DNA from: Candidatus Phytoplasma ziziphi
Lineage (GTDB): Bacteria > Bacillota_I > Bacilli_A > Acholeplasmatales > Acholeplasmataceae
Length of the DNA: 64,000 nucleotides
Reading direction: 5' to 3'
Assembly (NCBI RefSeq): GCF_003640545.1
Contig: NZ_CP025121.1
Span: 1-64,000, forward strand
This document shows, piece after piece, positions 36,657-45,774 of the stretch (position 1 is its first letter; every line of letters starts with the position of its first letter). The notes beneath the pieces are model-generated. The model did not search any database. It saw nothing but the letters and a program-made list of their open reading frames with translations, and was not told the DNA's origin. Position numbers and translations under genes: made by a program.

Positions 36657-37643
36657 TTAACATTTTTCAAAAATATTTAATAGAATAAAATCAACGGGTT
36701 TATGTTCAAAAATAACCTTATAAGCGCTTTCTATAATTGGTAAACAAATTTTATTTTTAATTGCTAAATTATAAAAAACTTTTAAATTATAAATTCCTTC
36801 GATTACTTGAGTAGCTTGATTCAAAATTTGATCTAAATTTTTGCCCATTTGAATTTTTTTGCCGGCTTGATAATTACGAGAATTTTCATTAAAAACAGTA
36901 ACCGTCAAATCTCCTAATCCTGTCAAACTCAAAACAGTTTCGATAGAATTCGATTTAGAAAACAAAAATAAAATCTTTTTCATTTCAGCAATTCCGAAAG
37001 TAATAAACGCTGAACGAGCATTAGAAGCGAAATTAACGCCATCTAGCATGCCACTGACAAAAGCCAAAGCATTCTTAAAAGAAGCGCATATCTCAGAACC
37101 TATTACATCATTAGAGACAGAAACTTTTAAATAATTTTTATTAAAAAATATTTTAGCAATTTTTAAAGCAAATTCTTGATTTAAAGAAGAAGCTGTTAAA
37201 AAAGTAATTTTTCTCAAAATAACTTCTTCAGCGTGAGAAGGGCCAGCAAGAAAAACATAATTTTTAATTTTATCAGCAGATATTTCTTCTGTAATAATCT
37301 GAGAAATAATTTTATTACTTTGAAATTCGATACCTTTAGAAACATTGATAAAATTTTTACTTGAAATTAAAATATTATTAATTTTTTTGAATAAATTTCT
37401 CATATTTTGAGCAGGAACAGATAAAAAAATATAATCAGAATGGAAAAGCGCTTTTTCTAAATCATTAGTTGCTTTAATTTGATCAGATAAACGAACATCA
37501 AAAAAAGGATGTTTTTGTTCGTTTATTTTTTTAATATATTCAATGTTATTGTCATAAATTAATACTTTATTCGAATTATCATCTAAAACTTGAGCTAAAG
37601 TCGCTCCCCAAGCTCCGCCACCAATAATAGTAATTTTTTCCAT
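36657..37643 (-). CDS. gpsA: glycerol-3-phosphate dehydrogenase (NAD(P)+)
   Basis: 328 residues. The Rossmann motif IGGGAWGATLAQVL (6-19), the VSKGIEF segment and FLAGPSHAEEV are typical, with the C-terminal GLGDLTVTVFNENSRNYQ block. It makes glycerol-3-phosphate for PlsY, so it belongs with plsY and cdsA in membrane-lipid synthesis. Its start touches the stop of der. Confidence 0.96.
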   Translation of the reverse strand: MEKITIIGGGAWGATLAQVLDDNSNKVLIYDNNIEYIKKINEQKHPFFDVRLSDQIKATNDLEKALFHSDYIFLSVPAQNMRNLFKKINNILISSKNFINVSKGIEFQSNKIISQIITEEISADKIKNYVFLAGPSHAEEVILRKITFLTASSLNQEFALKIAKIFFNKNYLKVSVSNDVIGSEICASFKNALAFVSGMLDGVNFASNARSAFITFGIAEMKKILFLFSKSNSIETVLSLTGLGDLTVTVFNENSRNYQAGKKIQMGKNLDQILNQATQVIEGIYNLKVFYNLAIKNKICLPIIESAYKVIFEHKPVDFILLNIFEKC

Positions 37644-38965
37644 TACAAAAAAACTTCTTTCTTTTTAAAAATTATTTTCAAAGGAATTCCGCTCAATTCT
37701 AAATTTAATCTTAATTGATTTTTTAAATATCTTTCGTAAGAAAAATGAATAAATTTAGGATCATTAACTAAACAAACAAATTCTGGACATTTCGTAGCTG
37801 TTTGTTTTAAATAATAAAATTTGGCTTTACCTTGATTAAAAAAAGATGGAGGATTAATTTGAGTAGCTTCGTGTAAAATATCATTTAATAAATGAGAAGA
37901 AAAAGTTTGTTTATAATTATTAAAAACTTTGTCTAAAGCTTGAAACAAAGTATGAATTCTTTTTATATTTTTCGCAGATAAAAACACTATTGGAACATGA
38001 TTAAAAAATTTAAATTCTGTTTTAACCATTAATTCGAATTTTTTTATGTCTTTGTCAGAAGGTTCTAATAAATCCCATTTATTCAAAACAATAATACAAG
38101 GTTTTGAATAATTAAAAATAATAGCAGCGATATTTCTATCTTGCTCGGTAATATTATAACTTATATCTAACAAAAAACAAACAATATCGCTTCTTTGAAT
38201 AGCATCCAAAGCTCTTAAAAAACTATACTTTTCATGTTTTTCATAAAATTTTTTTTTTCTTCGCATACCAGCGGTATCTATTATATGATATCTTTGATTA
38301 TTTTTTTCAAATATAGTGTCAACGGCATCAGTTGTAGTCCCTGGTAATTCAGATACAATCATTCTTTCCTGCGACAACAAGGCATTAGTTAAAGTAGATT
38401 TTCCAACATTAGTACGACCTACTAAACAAAATCTTAAATCTTCTGTTTCATCATTTTCTATTTTTTTATTACGTGGCAAATAAGACACAACTTTATCTAA
38501 TAATTTACCGATACCAATTCCATGTTGTGTACTAATTCCTATGATATCACTAAATCCCAAAGAATAAAATTCATAAACATTTTCATATAAATTTAAATTA
38601 TCTATTTTATTAACAGCTATAATAACTTTTTTATGACTACTATATAACATTTTGGTTATTTCTAATTCTTCTTTAGTTAATGTAGTAGTTTGACCATCAG
38701 TAACCCAAATAATTAAATTAGATTCAGAAATAGCTAATTCGGCTTGATGTTTAATTTGTTGAATTAAAGGAACATTATCAAAAACAATTCCTCCAGTATC
38801 AATAATAAAAAATTTTTGATTTAACCATGTAGCTTCAGCATAAATACGATCTTTAGTCGTCCCGGCCTCTTCATAAACAATCGCTAATCTTTTATTTAAA
38901 ATACGATTAAATAAGCTTGATTTGCCTACATTAGGTCTTCCTATAATAGCTACTTTAAAATTCAT
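37643..38965 (-). CDS. der: ribosome assembly GTPase Der (EngA)
   Basis: 440 residues with two G domains: the first with GRPNVGKSS (9-17) and VNKID, the second with GRTNVGKST (about 186-194) and LNKWD, and a C-terminal KH-like domain (PLKIIFKKK end). Both domains have intact switch motifs (DTGG, DTAGM). It is needed for 50S maturation. The order der-gpsA is conserved in Firmicutes. Confidence 0.97.
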   Translation of the reverse strand: MNFKVAIIGRPNVGKSSLFNRILNKRLAIVYEEAGTTKDRIYAEATWLNQKFFIIDTGGIVFDNVPLIQQIKHQAELAISESNLIIWVTDGQTTTLTKEELEITKMLYSSHKKVIIAVNKIDNLNLYENVYEFYSLGFSDIIGISTQHGIGIGKLLDKVVSYLPRNKKIENDETEDLRFCLVGRTNVGKSTLTNALLSQERMIVSELPGTTTDAVDTIFEKNNQRYHIIDTAGMRRKKKFYEKHEKYSFLRALDAIQRSDIVCFLLDISYNITEQDRNIAAIIFNYSKPCIIVLNKWDLLEPSDKDIKKFELMVKTEFKFFNHVPIVFLSAKNIKRIHTLFQALDKVFNNYKQTFSSHLLNDILHEATQINPPSFFNQGKAKFYYLKQTATKCPEFVCLVNDPKFIHFSYERYLKNQLRLNLELSGIPLKIIFKKKEVFL

Positions 38966-39240
38966 ATTTTACTCTTATTAATGATTATTGTCAAAATATA
39001 TTAAAATAAAAAATATCAAAATATTTTTATTTTTTATATCAAAAAAAATTATAAATAAATAAACTCAAAAATTTTTAAAAATTAAAAATTTTATTTAAAT
39101 CAAACAACATATTAATTATATCTTTTTTTATATAATTCAAAAAAATTATAATATTCATCAAATCAAATTAAAAAACTTTGAAAAAATAAAAAAAATTATT
39201 TTAAATTATTTTTATTAATAAAAAATAATGACATAAAATT

Positions 39241-40665
39241 TTAATAAGCTCTAGCGAATAAAATAGTTTGATTAGCTTTCTTTTTAGTTACAGGGCATAT
39301 TTTAGTAATTAATTTTTGTGAAACAATAACTCTAGCTGTCGCTCCTGTTTCTTCTTTGATAATTTTTTCTGCTTCATTCTCATAAACACTCATTTTAATA
39401 TAGCCTTTATTTTTAAGATTTTTTTTAAAATCTTCATAAGTTTCAACTTCTAATATGTTTTCATTTAAAAAATTCAAAGCTTTTTGAAACATTTCTTGAT
39501 GAATAGTTTTTAATAAAATACAAATTTCTTTCAATAAAGACTCTTCTTTGATTATTTTTTTTTGAAAATTATGTCTTGTAAAGATTGTAATGTTATTTTC
39601 TTTTAAATCTCTTAATCCTAATTCTATTCTCAATGGAATACCTTTTAATTCATAATGACTAAATTTCCAACCAATATTTTTATTTTGATTATCTAAAACA
39701 ACTCTATATTTTTTAGATAATTGTTTATATAATTGATTAGTTTTTTCTAAAACTTCTTCGTTTTGAGATTGAACAGGAATAATAACTATTTGGATAGGGG
39801 CGATATAAGGAGGTAAAACTAAACCTTCATCATCTCCATGAATCATAATCATAGCTCCTATTAATCTTGTAGAAATCCCCCAAGAAGTTTGTTCAGCAAA
39901 TTGAGTTTCTAAATTAGAATCTTGAAATTTAATTTGAAAATTTTTAGAAAATTTATTTCCTAAATAATGTGAAGTTCCGGCCTGAAGAGCTTGTTTATCG
40001 TGCATTAAAGCTTCAATAGAATAAGTCCATTCAGCACCTTTAAATTTTTCTAATTGTGTTTTTTTTCCTGAAACAAAAGGAATAGCTAATAATTCTTTTC
40101 CTAATTTTTTATATAAATTCAATATTGTAATAGTTTCTTTAATAGCTTCTTTTTTAGTGGCATGAACTGTATGTCCTTCTTGCCATAAAAATTCTTTACT
40201 TCTTAAAAATGGTTTAGTAGTTTTTTCCCAACGTACAACATTACACCATTGATTAAATAATTTTGGTAAATCACGATAAGAAAATATTTTTTTTGCATAA
40301 TATTGAGAAAATAATACTTCTGAAGTAGGTCTTATAATTAATTTATCTAATAATTTTTCTTTATTAACTTCTTCAATTGTAATAACTTCTGGAGAAAAAC
40401 CATCAATATGTTCTTTTTCTTTTTTAAATAAATTTTCAGTAAATAATAAAGGGAAATAAACATTTTGATGATTAAGTTTTTTTAATCTTTTATCTACGAA
40501 TTCTCTAATAAATTCCCATATAGCATATCCATAAGGTAGATAAATAAAAAAACCTTTAATATCTGAATAGTCAAGCAATTCTGCTTTTAAACAAATTTCT
40601 TGATACCATTTGCCGAAATCAAGAGAACGTGGAGTTATCTCTTTAACAAATTTAGAATTTTTCAT
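39241..40665 (-). CDS. proS: prolyl-tRNA synthetase (archaeal/eukaryote-like short form)
   Basis: 474 residues, the short type lacking the bacterial editing insertion. Class II motifs appear: RPTSEVLFSQYYAKKI, RWEKTTKPFLRSKEFLWQEGHT (motif 2 region) and GDDEGLVLPPYIAP (motif 3 region), with a C-terminal domain containing CPVTKKKA. It charges tRNA-Pro. This type is normal for many mollicutes. Confidence 0.96.
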   Translation of the reverse strand: MKNSKFVKEITPRSLDFGKWYQEICLKAELLDYSDIKGFFIYLPYGYAIWEFIREFVDKRLKKLNHQNVYFPLLFTENLFKKEKEHIDGFSPEVITIEEVNKEKLLDKLIIRPTSEVLFSQYYAKKIFSYRDLPKLFNQWCNVVRWEKTTKPFLRSKEFLWQEGHTVHATKKEAIKETITILNLYKKLGKELLAIPFVSGKKTQLEKFKGAEWTYSIEALMHDKQALQAGTSHYLGNKFSKNFQIKFQDSNLETQFAEQTSWGISTRLIGAMIMIHGDDEGLVLPPYIAPIQIVIIPVQSQNEEVLEKTNQLYKQLSKKYRVVLDNQNKNIGWKFSHYELKGIPLRIELGLRDLKENNITIFTRHNFQKKIIKEESLLKEICILLKTIHQEMFQKALNFLNENILEVETYEDFKKNLKNKGYIKMSVYENEAEKIIKEETGATARVIVSQKLITKICPVTKKKANQTILFARAY

Positions 40666-40791
40666 ATAAAATAATTTCCTTTTTTATTATCAAAAATCAA
40701 ATTAATTAAAAAATCAGAACAATATTTGCTGACTAAAGATATTAATCAAAAAAATTTCTAAATAATATAAATAATTTTTAAAAATAATTAA

Positions 40792-41946
40792 TTAATTTTG
40801 TTCTTTCAATAATTTAGAAAAAAGAGGAACTTGATCTATTTTTTCCCAAGAAAATAAATTATCATTATGTCCAAAATGACCTTCACGAGAAGTTATTTGG
40901 AATAAAGGTTTTTTCAAATTTAATATTTTAATTATTCCTTGCGGAGTTAAATCAAAATTTTGTTCAATCGTTTCAAGAATTAAATTTTCCGGAACTTTGT
41001 TCGTGCCAAAAGTATTTATAAATAAACTAACAGGTTTATCAAAAGATATGATGTAAGATAGTTGTATTTCACACTTATCACATAAACCAGCAGCAACAAT
41101 ATTTTTAGCTAAATATCTAGCCATATAAGCACCACTTCTGTCAACTTTAGAAGCGTCTTTGCCGCTAAAACAACCGCCTCCATGACGCACTTCTCCACCA
41201 TAAGCATCTTGAATTATTTTTCTTCCTGTTAAACCTGTATCAGCAGCGGGGCCTCCAATAACAAAACTTTTAGAAGGATTAATAAAAAAATTAGTTTTTT
41301 CATTAATTAAAACGGGATTAATTATCGGTTCGATAACATATTTTAAAATATTCTTTTTTAAAAATTCTTGTTCAATATTTTCTTCGTGTTGAGTAGACAC
41401 AACAATAGAGTCTATATAAAGTGGATTATTATTTTCATCATAAACTAAAGTAATTTGAGTTTTACCATCTGGTCTTAAAAAAGGTAAGATTTGTTTTTCT
41501 CTAACTTCAGTTAATCTTAAAGATAAATTTCTAGCTAACAAAAAATTTAAAGGTAAAAAAAGATCAGTTTCTTTTGTTGCATAACCAAACATTAAACCTT
41601 GATCTCCTGCTCCTTTATTTTTGACAATTTTTGTTAATTCTCTTGATTGTTCATGAATAAAATTTAAAATAGATATTTTTTGATAACAAAAATTTTCGCT
41701 TTCTTTATTATATCCAATTTCTTTAACAACATTTTTGATAACATTTTCAATATATTCTGAATCAAACTTAAATAAAGTTTTTATTTCTCCTAAAACAATA
41801 ACTATTTGTTTTGTTACTACGGTTTCGATCGCTACTTTAGATTCAGGATCTTCTTTTAAAAAAGAATCTAACAAAGCATCTGAAATTTGATCCGCTATTT
41901 TATCCGGATGACCTTTTGTAACTGATTCGCTACTAAATTTTTTCAT
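40792..41946 (-). CDS. metK: S-adenosylmethionine synthetase
   Basis: 384 residues. MKKFSSESVTKGHPDKIADQ, GAGDQGLMFGYA and GGGCFSGKDASKVDRSGAYM are the family motifs, with the catalytic His in TKGHPDK. It makes SAM for RsmH and other methylases. It follows the cold-shock-domain gene across a terminator. Confidence 0.97.
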   Translation of the reverse strand: MKKFSSESVTKGHPDKIADQISDALLDSFLKEDPESKVAIETVVTKQIVIVLGEIKTLFKFDSEYIENVIKNVVKEIGYNKESENFCYQKISILNFIHEQSRELTKIVKNKGAGDQGLMFGYATKETDLFLPLNFLLARNLSLRLTEVREKQILPFLRPDGKTQITLVYDENNNPLYIDSIVVSTQHEENIEQEFLKKNILKYVIEPIINPVLINEKTNFFINPSKSFVIGGPAADTGLTGRKIIQDAYGGEVRHGGGCFSGKDASKVDRSGAYMARYLAKNIVAAGLCDKCEIQLSYIISFDKPVSLFINTFGTNKVPENLILETIEQNFDLTPQGIIKILNLKKPLFQITSREGHFGHNDNLFSWEKIDQVPLFSKLLKEQN

Positions 41947-42005
41947 AAAATATTCCTAATTATTTTAATTCTTTTTTTAATTAAAAAAAATTTTAATAAA
42001 TTCTT

Positions 42006-42046
42006 TTTAATTAAAAAAAGATTCATTGAATCTTTTTTTAATTAAA
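42006..42046. terminator. terminator between the cold-shock-domain gene and metK
   Basis: A 19-bp perfect stem (42006-42024 with 42028-42046) and a 3-base loop, of AAAAAAAGATTC / GAATCTTTTTTT type. It lies right after the stop of the cold-shock-domain gene on the minus strand, separating it from metK. Confidence 0.85.
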
Positions 42047-42066
42047 TATTAATTTTAATACAAAAA

Positions 42067-42417
42067 TTAAACTACAACTATTAAACAAGCTTGTTCTTTA
42101 CCATTTACTAATTTGATAAAAAATTCTACTTTATCATTTTCTTTTAATTTTTTATATTTGCTATTTTGATAATGTCCTGGAAGTGGTTCTGTATTACCTT
42201 GTACAATGTTATTAGAGTGACAAAATAAATCATCTTCTTCTCTTGCTCTTTTGTCAACTAACTGTTCTATTTCTGAATTGTCAATCCCAAATTGTTCAGC
42301 GATTTCGCTAAATGGTAATTCACCGATAGGTGTTACTGATTTAATAAAACCAAAACTTTTTTCGAAATTGTACCATTTTACGCAACCTTGCCATTGAACT
42401 TTTGTTTTATTTTTCAT
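42067..42417 (-). CDS. cold-shock-domain protein with internal insertion
   Basis: 116 residues, against about 66 for a canonical Csp. The start matches a CSD (GCVKWYNFEKSFGFIKS, with the RNP1 motif KSFGFI) and so does the end (EDDLFCHSNNIV with the RNP2 motif, then LKENDKVEFFIKLVNGKEQA). Between the RNP1 and RNP2 strands an added segment of about 35 residues (text such as ELPFSEIAEQFGIDNSEIEQ) is inserted, mostly helical, followed by another insertion before the last strand. It probably binds single-stranded RNA or DNA. The role of the insertion is unknown. Confidence 0.75.
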   Translation of the reverse strand: MKNKTKVQWQGCVKWYNFEKSFGFIKSVTPIGELPFSEIAEQFGIDNSEIEQLVDKRAREEDDLFCHSNNIVQGNTEPLPGHYQNSKYKKLKENDKVEFFIKLVNGKEQACLIVVV

Positions 42418-42561
42418 TAATTAATTTTAAAACTCCTTTTTTTATAATTAGATGAAACACCTTTTTTATTATATAATAAATACTAATAAAATAAACATTT
42501 TATTATATTTTAAATTCATTTAATATGATAAAATTAATTATAATTAATATTATAAACAAAA

Positions 42562-42635
42562 GCCTTTATAGTTTAATGGAAAAACATGTCAATGGTAATG
42601 ACAAAATACAAGTTCGATTCTTGTTAAAGGCACCA
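42562..42635 (+). tRNA. tRNA-Thr (GGT)
   Basis: Cloverleaf with acceptor GCCTTTA/TAAAGGC, anticodon stem TGTCA/TGACA and loop ATGGTAA giving GGT, T-arm ACAAG TTCGATT CTTGT, discriminator A and encoded CCA (42633-42635). 74 bases including CCA. Confidence 0.9.
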
Positions 42636-42708
42636 GTATAATTTGATATTATAAAATATTTTTTTATGTTATAATTTAAAAGTAACCATTTTTATAAATT
42701 AAAAAATC

Positions 42709-42783
42709 GCGAATGTCGTATAGTGGCTATTACTTATGCTTGCCAAGCATAAGACGGGGGTTCGATTCCCCTCATTCGCTCCA
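42709..42783 (+). tRNA. tRNA-Gly (GCC)
   Basis: Cloverleaf with acceptor GCGAATG/CATTCGC, anticodon stem TATGC/GCATA and loop TTGCCAA giving GCC, T-arm with TTCGATT, discriminator T and encoded CCA (42781-42783). It follows tRNA-Thr by 73 bases, so the two are likely cotranscribed. Confidence 0.95.
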
Positions 42784-42814
42784 AGAAATAAAAATAATAA
42801 AAAATAAAAATCAT

Positions 42815-42870
42815 AATTATAAATAAAAAAGCTATCTTAAAATTTTAAGATAGCTTTTTTATTTATAATT
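42815..42870. terminator. 56-bp perfect palindrome, convergent terminator
   Basis: From 42815 to 42870 the sequence is fully self-complementary (28-bp half-length), centred at AAAATTTT with GCTATC/GATAGC arms and poly-A/poly-T shoulders. It lies between the converging tRNA-Gly (plus) and rpsO (minus) genes and includes the rpsO stop (42863-42865). Because the palindrome is exact, it works in both directions. Confidence 0.93.
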
Positions 42871-43093
42871 TACTTTTAGATTTTAAATATTTAAGAAAAA
42901 TAGTTCTTTTTTTATTTTTAGTTAACAAACCACGTTTAGAATGAAAATCAAATGGATGTTGTTTTAAATGTTTATTTAATTCTTCTATTTCATTAGATAA
43001 TAAATCAATTTGTGCTTGTATGGAGCCAGTATTAATCTCAGAATTAGTAGCCTTTAAAATAATCTCTTTTTTTTGTTCTTTATTTAAAGCCAT
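42863..43093 (-). CDS. rpsO: 30S ribosomal protein S15 (shortened)
   Basis: 76 residues, about a dozen fewer than the usual 88-89. The core NTGSIQAQIDLLSNEIEELN and HPFDFHSKRGLLTKNKKR is clear, but the C-terminal YLKSKSKL end is cut short; the family's last helix turn is missing. Its stop codon lies inside the terminator palindrome, so the shortening may reflect growth of that structure. Confidence 0.93.
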   Translation of the reverse strand: MALNKEQKKEIILKATNSEINTGSIQAQIDLLSNEIEELNKHLKQHPFDFHSKRGLLTKNKKRTIFLKYLKSKSKL

Positions 43094-43138
43094 ATATCAT
43101 TTTTTCCTTTCAAAACTCTTCTATGCAATGAATTAAAT

Positions 43139-43474
43139 TTATATTTTTAAAAATTGTTCTATATCTAAAATAAAAACAGTAACTCCTCCAATAGTAACTT
43201 CGGAAGATAAAGGAGCGAAAACACTCATTTCATTTAAAATATTATTAGGAATTAATTGTGTTTTAGTTTTAGAAAATTTTCTAAAAATATCTAAAACTTT
43301 TTCAACCTTTTCCTTTTTTATACCGATAACAAAAGTAGTATTAGTTTCTTTTAAAAAACCGCCTTTAGTAGTTAATCTAGTATTAAAAATATTTTCTTGA
43401 TTTAAAGATGTTTGTACTTTATTAGCGTTTTCATTAGAAATTATAGCTATAATTAATTTCATTTCATTATCCAT
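43139..43474 (-). CDS. darA: PII-like cyclic-di-AMP receptor (DarA/PstA family)
   Basis: 111 residues, the DarA length. KLIIAIISNENANKVQTSL, LTTKGGFLKETNTTFVIG and FAPLSSEVTIGGVTVFIL are the conserved strands and the T-loop/B-loop region of this family. DarA proteins bind c-di-AMP in trimers and signal to unknown targets. Its presence implies a c-di-AMP cyclase in the genome (not in this window). The downstream effect cannot be read here. Confidence 0.85.
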   Translation of the reverse strand: MDNEMKLIIAIISNENANKVQTSLNQENIFNTRLTTKGGFLKETNTTFVIGIKKEKVEKVLDIFRKFSKTKTQLIPNNILNEMSVFAPLSSEVTIGGVTVFILDIEQFLKI

Positions 43475-43518
43475 ATTAATATTATATATTATTTTTTAAA
43501 ATAAAACAATTCATTAAA

Positions 43519-44160
43519 TTAGTTCAGTAACAAATGAATAGAATAAACATGACATAAATTACCTAAAATTACAAATAAATGCCAAATAAAATGATAATAT
43601 TTTTTATATAATTCGTTATAAAATAAAATTCCGGCACTATAAAAAACACCTCCTAAAAATAAAAATAATAATATATTATTATCTTTCTTTACAATGTCCC
43701 ATGAGTCGAATATAACCCATATACCACTCCAACCTAATAATAAAAATAAAATCAAATGAATTTTATCGCCTTTGTTAAATTGAAATATTTTCAAAAATAT
43801 TCCGATCAATATTACAAAAGATTGCGAAATACAAAAAATTAAATTAAATAAATTTGTATTTTTTGAAGAAAATAAAAAAGGTAAAAAACTACCCCATATT
43901 AATAAATAAATACAAATATGATCGAATCTTTGAAAATGTCTTTTAGCTTTTGTAAAAGATAAAGAATGATATAAACAACTCATTAAATAAAGCATAAACA
44001 TAGTAAATGTTAACAAAAATAAAGGAAATTGAAAACCTTTGTTATTACAAAAAACACAAAAAATAACAATACTAAAAGGAACCATTACACCATGAGAAAC
44101 AGCATTAAAAATTTCTTCAAGTATAGTTTGTTTTTCGGTTTTTCTTTTTGGCCATTTCAT
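43519..44160 (-). CDS. hemolysin III / TrhA-like membrane protein
   Basis: 213 residues with seven predicted membrane segments. The PAQR/HlyIII motif is present in EEIFNAVSHGVMVPFS (about 15-30), with SCLYHSLSF (about 61-69) and the C-terminal HFIWHLFVILGNLCHVYS block, giving the conserved Ser, Asp and three His pattern of a membrane zinc-binding site. Family members tune membrane energetics and lipid homeostasis; hemolysis is reported for some. The specific role is unknown. Confidence 0.88.
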   Translation of the reverse strand: MKWPKRKTEKQTILEEIFNAVSHGVMVPFSIVIFCVFCNNKGFQFPLFLLTFTMFMLYLMSCLYHSLSFTKAKRHFQRFDHICIYLLIWGSFLPFLFSSKNTNLFNLIFCISQSFVILIGIFLKIFQFNKGDKIHLILFLLLGWSGIWVIFDSWDIVKKDNNILLFLFLGGVFYSAGILFYNELYKKYYHFIWHLFVILGNLCHVYSIHLLLN

Positions 44161-44206
44161 AATTTTTTAAACCTTTTCAAAATTTTTTTATAATTTTTAT
44201 TTAAAA

Positions 44207-44635
44207 TTATAAATTTATTTTTCTAAATTCATACAGAATGTTTGTTACAATCGTTTGATAATCATTTTCTTTCATTTTATTAATATTATCAGGTAAAATA
44301 ATTTTAATTTCATCACTAGAAAAACGAGGTAATAAATGAACGTGGTAATGGAATACTCTTTGCCCTGATATAAAACCATTATTATTTAACAAATTAATGC
44401 CCTGACAATTAAAAGTTTTAATTAAAATTTTACTTATTTTTTGGACCACGCCAAATAAATGTCGAAAAACATTTTCAGGAACTTCTTCAATAGTTACGTA
44501 TTCCTCTTTAGTAACAACTAAAGTATGACCTTTAGTAGCTTGCATAATATCTAAAAAAGCAATAACTAATTCATCTTCATAAATAATGTAACCTTTAATT
44601 TCTTTTTTAATAATTTTAGTAAAAATAGTAGACAT
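44207..44635 (-). CDS. hit: HIT-family nucleotide hydrolase/transferase
   Basis: 142 residues. The histidine triad is HYHVHLLPRF (His-x-His-x-His, about 96-105), with the N-terminal IFTKIIKKEIKGYIIYEDEL segment. HIT proteins hydrolyse adenosine 5'-phosphoramidate and related adenylates. Its substrate in phytoplasmas is not known. Confidence 0.93.
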   Translation of the reverse strand: MSTIFTKIIKKEIKGYIIYEDELVIAFLDIMQATKGHTLVVTKEEYVTIEEVPENVFRHLFGVVQKISKILIKTFNCQGINLLNNNGFISGQRVFHYHVHLLPRFSSDEIKIILPDNINKMKENDYQTIVTNILYEFRKINL

Positions 44636-44776
44636 ATTTATACCTCTAATTTTATATAAAAACTTTATTTTAATAAATAATAAAAATTATTTTTTTTATT
44701 ATTTATTAAAATAATGTAAATTCATAATTACTTTTAAAATTTTGATATTTCAATTTCAATAAATAAAAATATTTTT

Positions 44777-45727
44777 TTATTTAAAATATCTTTTGATATT
44801 TTTAAAATTACATTTGGCTATTTTTTGAAAAAAAATAAATTCTTTATTTTTTTGATAAATTTCATTTATTTGTTGATCTACTGTATAACCTGCTCCTAAA
44901 CGTAATTTTATACCTATTTTATTACTTAATTTATCCATTTCCTCTAAAAAAATATTTCTAGCTATAATAGAAGCTAAAGCTACACTTAAATATTTAGATT
45001 CGGCTTTAATTTCGAATATAATTTTTTTATATACTTTTTTTTCATTTTTTAAATAATTAAAATAATTTTGAGGACTAGCAAACTGATCTAATACAACCAT
45101 TGCATCTTTATTTATTTTTTTTAAAAGATCTAAAATAGCTTTATTATGTAATAAAGCTTTGATATTATTTAAATTATATTTTTGATTTAAAATATTATAT
45201 TCAGAAGGAGATAATATTTGAACTGAATAAGAAATTTTATCTTTTACCATCAACATTATTTGTTGAATTTTACAATTTGAAATTTTTTTAGAATCTCTTA
45301 CCCCTATTTGTTGTAAAAAAGGAATCTGTTCTTTTGTTACCAAAGCGGAACAAACAATAATAGGACCAAAAACATCTCCTATTCCTACTTCATCTGAACC
45401 AATAATGTTTTTATCGTTTATATCATCTATTTCTTCATTAAAATGCATAATATCTTTATTATTTGGAATTTTAAAATTAGTCAAATTATTTAATGATTTA
45501 TCAAAATTTAAATACAAAAGTTTTCTTATATATTCGATTTCATCACTAACATCATTTCCTTGAATTAAACAAGTGCCGTTATTATAACATGTTATTCTAA
45601 TTTTTGATTTTTTTATTATTAAATAAATATCCTTTTGAGACCCAGACAAAATAAATTTTTCATAACTTTTTTTTAATGTTTCGAACTGTTCTAATTTTAA
45701 ATTTTTAAAAACATGTACTCTTCTCAT
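44777..45727 (-). CDS. rnhC: ribonuclease HIII
   Basis: 316 residues from the ATG at 45727 (MRRVHVFKN), preceded by AAAGGTGG at 7 bases; the frame to 45748 is not needed. The N-terminal TBP-like domain (about 1-85) separates HIII from HII. Catalytic residues sit in IGSDEVGIGDVFGP (D and E), VVLDQFASP (D) and later SIIARN. It removes RNA from RNA-DNA hybrids and primers. Confidence 0.92.
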   Translation of the reverse strand: MRRVHVFKNLKLEQFETLKKSYEKFILSGSQKDIYLIIKKSKIRITCYNNGTCLIQGNDVSDEIEYIRKLLYLNFDKSLNNLTNFKIPNNKDIMHFNEEIDDINDKNIIGSDEVGIGDVFGPIIVCSALVTKEQIPFLQQIGVRDSKKISNCKIQQIMLMVKDKISYSVQILSPSEYNILNQKYNLNNIKALLHNKAILDLLKKINKDAMVVLDQFASPQNYFNYLKNEKKVYKKIIFEIKAESKYLSVALASIIARNIFLEEMDKLSNKIGIKLRLGAGYTVDQQINEIYQKNKEFIFFQKIAKCNFKNIKRYFK

Positions 45728-45774
45728 ACAAAAACCACCTTTAAACAAATTAAGATAAATAATAAAGTTTTATT

